Under the pieces are notes generated by a model. That model was not told where the DNA came from. It saw nothing but the letters and a program-made list of their open reading frames with translations, and made no database searches. 64,000 bases of DNA from Symbiodinium natans (Eukaryota > Sar > Dinophyceae > Suessiales > Symbiodiniaceae). The first letter of the stretch is position 1. Every line of letters begins with the position of its first letter. Positions 58,351 through 64,000 of the stretch are shown piece after piece. Made by a program: the position numbers and the translations under genes. The stretch spans positions 419,110 to 483,109 of the forward strand of contig CAJNDS010002242.1 in assembly GCA_905221605.1 (NCBI GenBank). Reading direction: 5' to 3'.

Positions 58351-59182
58351 TTCATATAAAATATTGTCTTGAAAGGCACCCTTTGGTGTGCCCTCCCCAG
58401 CAGGATGTCGACGGCTCCAGCATGTCACTGTCCTGCCAAGCAGCTCGGCTCCCGAAGGTTGTTGCCTTAGGGGGGGGTTGGGTTCAGGGTTTAGGGTACA
58501 ATAAATTTAAAACAGCGGTGCCCTTGTTACAACATGGTTCCTGGGTTTCGGTTTTTCTTAACCCCTCTAAAACCTTAAACTCAATCGAGTCATACGTGGA
58601 CCCCTTAGGGATGTGCCCCCATAAGAGGTCCCTTTCATATACTCCTGGCCCTCATGTAAACCCTAAACCCTAAACCCAAAAGCCCCAAACTTATATTCCC
58701 TTAGAGGATACCAAACCCAAAGGTACAACGTTAGGGGTCCGAGGCAGAGTCCATGATGAACCTGAAAACACCCCCCCCCCCCACAACGTCCAAGCCCAAA
58801 ACCTTTAAAGCCTAAACCCTGAACACTAAGCCCTCTAAAAACCACAATGGCACGCCTCCTACGTGGAGCACTGCGAGCATGCTTACTCACATGCAGGGTT
58901 TAGGGTTTAGGGTTTGGGTTTTAGGGTTTAGGGTTTAGGGTTTATGGTTTAGGGTTTAGGGTTTAGGGACAGCGCGTCCCTTACCCTTGTTTACAGGCAT
59001 CCGAAGTTTGGGCGCTTATTCTGTACACTGTATCTAAGGGTTATACAACAGGGAGCCGAAGTTAGCGGCCCAGACGTGGAACTCTAGAAGAAAAGTACTT
59101 TACCCTGCTCTCTATAGAACCCTGCGAGGCCTGAATCAAGATGCAACACAGAAAGCTTCCATCCCCCCCCCCCCTTGAAGCC

Positions 59183-59334
59183 GCTTGGAGCTCCAGGGTG
59201 CTTACTAACCAACTGTAACTGTACTTATAACCAACTTGTAACACTCGTACACTTATAACTGTACTAAGTACAGTTATAAGTACAGTTATCAGTACAGTTA
59301 TATTTGGTTATTAAGTACCATGCACCTCCAAGTA
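59183..59334. mobile_element. MITE family 2, complete copy
   Basis: CTTGGAGCTCCAGGGTGCTT ... AAGTACCATGCACCTCCAAG, with repeated GTACAGTTATAAGTACAGTT inside. About 150 bp. Confidence 0.7.
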
Positions 59335-59667
59335 CAACCATGGACCCCGCCATGCCGCGCCCACGCACGCCCTAGATCCAAAACCCTAGATGCGTCTTGC
59401 CCGACACAAAGCAAAGACCTTCAATGCTCGTAAGAGCCCCAGAAGTCGAAATTCTCAGAGCAAGACATGAACCTGAGATTGGCATGGAACCACCCAACTC
59501 CCTGAAGCCCTGAACCCCTAATTAAGCCCCTTCAAACCCAACAAACGCTATAAAGCCTACACCCAAGCCCTAAACCCTGAACCCTAAACCCCAAACCCTA
59601 AACCCCAAACCCTGAACCCTAAACCCTAAACTCTAAACCCTAAACCCCAAACCCTAAACCCCGAGCC

Positions 59668-59727
59668 CGCAAGGAGACAGAGTTGCGTGACCTGCTGGTG
59701 CCCATCATTCGACACGCGGCTTCGGGT
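59668..59727 (+). CDS. Exon-like island, unidentified
   Basis: CCCCGAGCCCGC precedes KETELRDLLVPIIRHAASG. The frame stays open through G-strand repeats to 59949, where a second natural-looking stretch (VLTRRDARDPSKKL, stop) occurs and may be another exon. Family unknown. Confidence 0.4.
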
Positions 59728-60161
59728 GTGATCGGGTTGAATATAGGGCTTAAAATCTTGGGGCTGAAAGGGCTGTTTAGGGTTCAGGGGTTAGGGTTTA
59801 GGGTATTTGGGGTACATAAGGGGTTCCCGTTTGAGGGACCATGTAAGTACCCTACGAGCATAGGGTCTATTTGGCTTTTTGGTAGTGTGAGTGAGAGAAG
59901 CAAGGTACTAACGCGGAGGGACGCTCGCGATCCTTCAAAGAAGCTCTAAACCTCAACCATAGAACTCTTCCCAAGCCCTAAACCTAAACCCTAAACCCTA
60001 GAGCCTTAACGCCCTAAGCCCGAACACCAACAGCCCTCAAAAACATCTAGGGAACCCTACAAACCCTAGATGCCTAACCCCAACCCCTAGACTCCAAACC
60101 CTAAACCCTAAGCCCTAAACCCTAAACCCTAAAACCTACCCCCGGGTCCGAAGGAACGCAG
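59728..60161. repeat. Telomere-like spacer
   Basis: TTTAGGG words 59780-59815. CCCTAAA 59975-60000 and 60095-60135. Possible terminal exon 59904-59949. Confidence 0.55.
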
Positions 60162-60234
60162 CTGGACCAGTGGTTCGATCGAAACCACCAAGAGTTCCAG
60201 TGGAGAGTGACGAGCCTCCTTGAGGCCAGCGGAG
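60162..60234 (+). CDS. Exon-like island, unidentified
   Basis: GAACGCAG precedes LDQWFDRNHQEFQWRVTSLL then EASG. Aromatic and helical, clearly non-repeat. CCCTAAA upstream, TTTAGGG-type repeats downstream. Family unknown. Confidence 0.5.
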
Positions 60235-61368
60235 GGGTTTAAAATTCAGGGTTTGGGGTTTAGGGTTTAGGGTTTGGGGTTTAGGGTTTAGGGTTTGGGG
60301 GGGTTTAGGTTTTAGGGTCTGTTTAGTGAATTCAGGGCTTTTTCAAGGGCTTGGGACTTGGAGGCAGCCTGGTGAAAGGCTCTGTAGGGCTTAGGGCTTT
60401 TGAGGGTTGATTTCGGGTTTAGGGTTTAGGGTTTAGGGTTAAGGGTGAGAGGCATTCTCCTATGGCCAGACTTACGTATCCGAAGCACCAAAGGTGCTTT
60501 TGTAAGGCCCCCGACCAGCTGTTGGGGTCGAGAGTTGATGGCGTCGGAGTTGATGGCCCTAAACCCTAAACCCTAAATTTAAGAGCCTCCGGCTCAAGCC
60601 GCCGACCCCGCTGGAGCATAGTTGAGAGGTCTAAGCCCGCTCGCATGGTTCGAAGATCATCCCAGCCTGCTCAACAAAGTTCTGTTAAAAATTTGGGGGG
60701 GGGGGGGGGGGGGGGTAGCAGCCCAGGACTCAAGCCAAAAAAAGATGGGGGGGGGGAGGGGGGGCGGGAGTGGGGGGGGGGGTGGGGGGGGCGGGAGTGG
60801 GGGGGGGGGGGGGGGGCGGTGGGGGGGTGGGGGGGGGGGCGGGGTAGGGGTGGGGTGGGGGGTGGGGGGGTGGGTGCGGAAAACGCTGATTTTGCTGAGG
60901 GCGCCCCTACCCCCCTGTGCTGAACCGCCTGTTTACGCTGTGCGGGTGGCGCGGTCCTCCACGAAAAAATTGTGCACCGACCCCCCCACCCCCCGTTTTG
61001 GGGGGGGTAAGGAGGGAAAGAGGGAGGTTTTCACCTCCTCAAACCCATCCAACACGCCGCCAGGGTCGGCGGACCCTAAACCCTAAACCCTAAACCCTAA
61101 ACCCTAAACCCTAAACCCTAAACCCTAAACCCTAAACCCTAAACCCTAAACCCTAAACCCTAAACCCTAAACCCTAAACCCTAAACCCTAAACCCTAAAC
61201 CCTAACCCGAAACCCTAAACCCTAAACCCTAAACCCTAAACCCTAAACCCTAAACCCTAAACCCTAAACCCTAAACCCTAAACCCTAAACCCTAAACCCT
61301 AAACCCTAAACCCTAAACCCTAAACCCTAAACCCTAAACCCTAACCCTAAACCCTCAACCGCCCTCAG
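60235..61368. repeat. G-rich tract and the longest CCCTAAA array
   Basis: 60690-60880 is almost pure G with single interruptions on the + strand, and glycine-rich frames across it are artefacts. 61074-61350 holds about 40 CCCTAAA units with one CCCTAACCCGAAA interruption near 61202. Confidence 0.85.
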
Positions 61369-61425
61369 GAGCTCTTATCCCGCACCTCGGCGGGCCCAAT
61401 TCTCGAAGCCAAGTACCTCGGCGCC
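61369..61425 (+). CDS. Exon-like island, unidentified
   Basis: The longest CCCTAAA array ends in GCCCTCAG, then ELLSRTSAGPILEAKYLGAG, then TTTAGGG-like repeats. Family unknown. Confidence 0.45.
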
Positions 61426-63239
61426 GGTTTAGGGATTCGGGTTTAGTGTTAGGGTTTAAGGTTTCAGGTTTCAGGTTTCAGGTTTAAGGTTTAAGGTTTA
61501 AGGTTTAAGGTTTAAGGTTTAAGGTTTGGGGTGAAGGTTGGGATGTGGAGGGTTTTTTTCGGTTGTGTAGGGTTTCGCGTGTAGTTTTGTAGCTAATAGG
61601 GTTTAGGGTTTAGGGTTAGGGTTGAAGGTTTCGGGCTCAGGGTCGAGGGCTTAGGGTTAGGCCCCGTTTAGTTTGGCTGTTGGTTCCCAATCCCCTTTTA
61701 AATCAAACAGGATTACCCCTTTTTTTCTGGGATACTCTTGGGGCTAGTATGGTTTTCATACATGTTTACTTCTGTTGGTTTCCGGGTTCCGAGGCTTTGT
61801 GAAGAGCAACCGTTCTAGGGTTTACTACTAGTTGCTTAAGAACCGAAAAAACATATCAAATAATAATCTCTATATCGCCCTTATAAGGAGTGGTTTTTTT
61901 CCGCAAATGCTAGTTTAGGGTGGCCAGTTTAGGGTGGCTTAGGGTTTACTGCAAGGCCACGCAGGGAAGCGGGACGCAGGGGGCAGCATGCGCGTGTTGG
62001 TTGACACCCGCGGAATTCCATTGCTTATTGATTAGGTAGGCCGCCGTAGGCCACTGGGATATTGTAAGTTTCCTTTATGGGGTGTTTAAGAGCCCTAAGA
62101 TCTAAACCCTACATACTCTAAATAGTCAAATACCCTAAACAACATAAGACCTACCTTGCTTATGGGGTCTTTGGGGGTTGCCTCCCAGAGCATATCTAGA
62201 AATATTGCTCAGAGTGTCTTGTGGCTTTCTTTTGACGTCTCGCTATACATCACGCGCGATTTCTTCGATGATGATGATGATGATGATGACGATGCATGTG
62301 GTTCGTGTCTTCTAGTGTATCACTTCCATCTGACATGTGAATTAGTTCTGGTTCTAGAACCTTGGGTTCCTTCCTCTAAGCACCCACCCAGGGGCTTCTG
62401 TAGCGTTGAGGGTTTAGGGCTTCAGGGCTTAGGCTTCGGAGTTTTTTGTTGCTCTTCGCTTCCGTCTCCATTTCGATCCCTCGATCCCTATCCCTTAAGC
62501 CCCTAAGCCCAACGCCCCTAAACTGTGGGCGGACCGCAGATACTACAGGAAACCCTAAACACTAACCCCTAAACCCTAAGCCCTAAACCCTGCCCCGTAA
62601 AAAAAAAAAAAGAAAGAAACAAAAAAAGCCAAACCCCAAACCCCAAAACCCGAACCCCCTAAACCCGAACCCTGGGTGTTTATAGGCTCTGTGGTGGTTT
62701 ACTGTTACTTTAGATCCTTAGCCTTTCTTGGGTTTATTGGGTTTCTTAATCAGGCAGCCCAAATATATAAATATGTAAATATATATATAATTATTTATAT
62801 ATTTTATATATTTATATATTTATATATTTATATCTATACATTTATATATTTATATATTTATATATTTATATATTTATTTATTTATATATTTATATATTTA
62901 TATTTTTATATTTTTATATATTTATATATTTGTATATTTGTATATTTATATATTTCTATATTTATATATTTATATATTTGTATATGTATATATTTATATA
63001 TTTATATATTTATATATTTATATATTTATATATTTATATATTTATATATTTATATATTTATATATTTATATATTTATATAGTTATAGCTACCCTGCTAAG
63101 GGCAGCCATGTAGAGTTCAGGCTTCCTTGGCATGGGGGCTTCCTCCCTCCCTAAACCCTAAACCCTAAACCCTAAACCCTAGACCCTAAACCCTAAACCC
63201 TAAACCCTAAACCCTAAACCCTAAACCCTAAACCCTAGG
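61426..63239. other. Degenerate repeats, unique spacer and a long AT microsatellite
   Basis: A GGTTTAA(G)/GGTTTCA heptamer array at 61458-61528. A GAT run (about eight aspartates in frame 62156-62506) at 62268-62295 in a frame without recognised domains. (TATATATT)n at 62762-63082. CCCTAAA array at 63152-63236. Confidence 0.6.
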
Positions 63240-63290
63240 GGTACGTTGAACATTTCTTAGACAAGTACCCTGAAACAGAAGGCAGCTCAG
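63240..63290 (+). CDS. Exon-like island, unidentified
   Basis: CCCTAGG precedes YVEHFLDKYPETEGSS, ending at CAGGTTC (possible GT donor). Acidic helix-like. Family unknown. Confidence 0.4.
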
Positions 63291-64000
63291 GTTCTTCGCC
63301 ATGTTTTCCGGGCTGAGGGGTTTTGGGGTTTTGGGTTCAGGGTGTTTGGGTTTAGGGTTTGGTTTGGGGTTCTGGGGGCTTCGGGTTTAGCCGAGGTTTA
63401 GGGGTTTTCGGGTTTTGGGGGTGGTTTTGGGGGGTTTTGGGGTTTGTGGGTTTGTAGGTTTTGGGGTTTTTCAGGGTTCTACCCGGGTTACACGCCTGGG
63501 CCATGCGAGGGCCGCAGCCCTGCTTCCCCAAAACCAGTTTCTACTATTTTCGTTTAGGGTTTAGGGTTTAGGGTTTAGGGTTTAGGATTTAGGGCTTAGG
63601 GCTTAGGGCTTCGGGTTTAGGGTTAAAAGGGACAACCCCGAAAATGGCTCCACCAATGCAGTGCCGCTTTTAGATGTTGGGTTTGGGGTTTAGGGTTGCG
63701 GTTTAGGGTTTAGGGCTTTGGGTAAACAGTGACTGAACCCCTAACTACTACAGACCCGTACACCTATGAGACGCTTTCTGAGCCTGAGCCCTGAACCCCG
63801 ACCACACATGATAGGGTTTTAGGGTTTAGGGTTTAGGGTTTAGGGTTTAGGGTTTAGAGTTTAGGGTTTAGGGTTTAGGGTTTAGGGTTTAGGGGGGTTC
63901 ATTGGGGGGTAGGTACTACCTCGGGACCCTTGGGGAAGCTAAGGGGGCCTTAGGGAGTAGTGGGGGGTGTTAGGCGACCTTGGGTTTAGGGTTTAGGGTT
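63291..64000. repeat. G-strand telomere-like repeats to the window end
   Basis: Degenerate TTTGGGG/TTTAGGG at 63310-63470, TTTAGGG runs at 63552-63620, 63810-63892 and 63980-64000. A patch at 63484-63550 (AWAMRGPQPCFPKTSFYYF) is a weak exon candidate. Confidence 0.7.

Larger units (their letters stand above)
57749..59667. other. Spacer with dispersed repeats A and D and MITE 2
   Basis: A-rich sequence at 57850-58010. Repeat D (minus) 58157-58215. Repeat A copy 2 58226-58350. Possible exon 58402-58450 (QDVDGSSMSLSCQAARLPKV). TTTAGGG at 58897-58970. MITE 2 at 59183-59334. CCCTAAA/CCCCAAA at 59568-59660. Confidence 0.5.

Noticed and set aside
60622-61086. Glycine-rich ORF of 154 residues
   Set aside because: Almost entirely a homopolymeric G tract. 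Only the tails have mixed composition and show no motif.
62676-63154. Tyr/Ile-rich 'membrane protein' ORF
   Set aside because: Translation of a TATATATT microsatellite.
1-64000. True chromosome end (telomere)
   Set aside because: Telomere units occur in both orientations all across the window with unique DNA between them, and neither window edge is an uninterrupted array.
1-64000. tRNA, rRNA and spliced-leader genes
   Set aside because: Looked for cloverleaf-compatible segments, rRNA-like conserved words and the full spliced-leader sequence. None convincing was found by eye.

Overview
The window looks like nuclear DNA of a dinoflagellate (Symbiodiniaceae/Suessiales-like or a related genus). 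Three things suggest this. Plant/alveolate-type telomere heptamers (TTTAGGG on one strand, CCCTAAA on the other) are scattered through almost the whole 64 kb. Islands of ordinary GC-balanced coding sequence only 50-130 bp long sit between them. There is also a Copia retrotransposon with a CCCH-finger Gag. The assignment is inference: no rRNA, tRNA or spliced-leader gene was found to confirm it.

Layout. Bases 1-207 hold the 3' end of an unidentified reading frame. Bases 208-5139 are telomere-like arrays, small foldback elements and one exon-like island. Bases 5145-17539 are a complete, apparently young LTR retrotransposon: identical 143-bp LTRs, a perfect 5-bp target duplication, ORF1 = Gag plus aspartic protease, ORF2 = integrase, reverse transcriptase and RNase H. 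ORF2 then continues for about 1,500 residues with regions I read as a 2OG-Fe(II) oxygenase-like fold, an SGNH-hydrolase-like fold, a Tpt1/KptA-like RNA 2'-phosphotransferase, a zinc ribbon and a W/S/R-rich tail. The element also carries about ten copies of a 22-bp GNRA-type hairpin.

From 17545 to 64000 the sequence alternates between telomere-like repeats and short exon-like islands, all read on the + strand. At least ten islands between 24.5 and 57.8 kb encode roughly one MORN repeat each, so a MORN-repeat protein gene (or its remains) is spread over more than 30 kb. Most islands are preceded by CCCTAAA repeats ending in a CAG-type acceptor and followed by TTTAGGG repeats. Each intron is therefore a potential giant hairpin with telomeric arms. 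Interspersed are several MITE families (one with clear 8-bp target duplications), a 2.1-kb terminal-inverted-repeat element with a 9-bp target duplication, a frameshifted LINE reverse-transcriptase relic, a 57-bp coding-phase minisatellite, a 236/240-bp satellite, a 1.6-kb palindromic AATTAAATG array and many microsatellites.

The retrotransposon genes form one functional unit: Gag shell, protease, then cDNA synthesis and integration plus accessory enzymes. The exon islands cannot be joined into defined transcripts by eye. They are reported one by one, with modest confidence in their exact splice borders.
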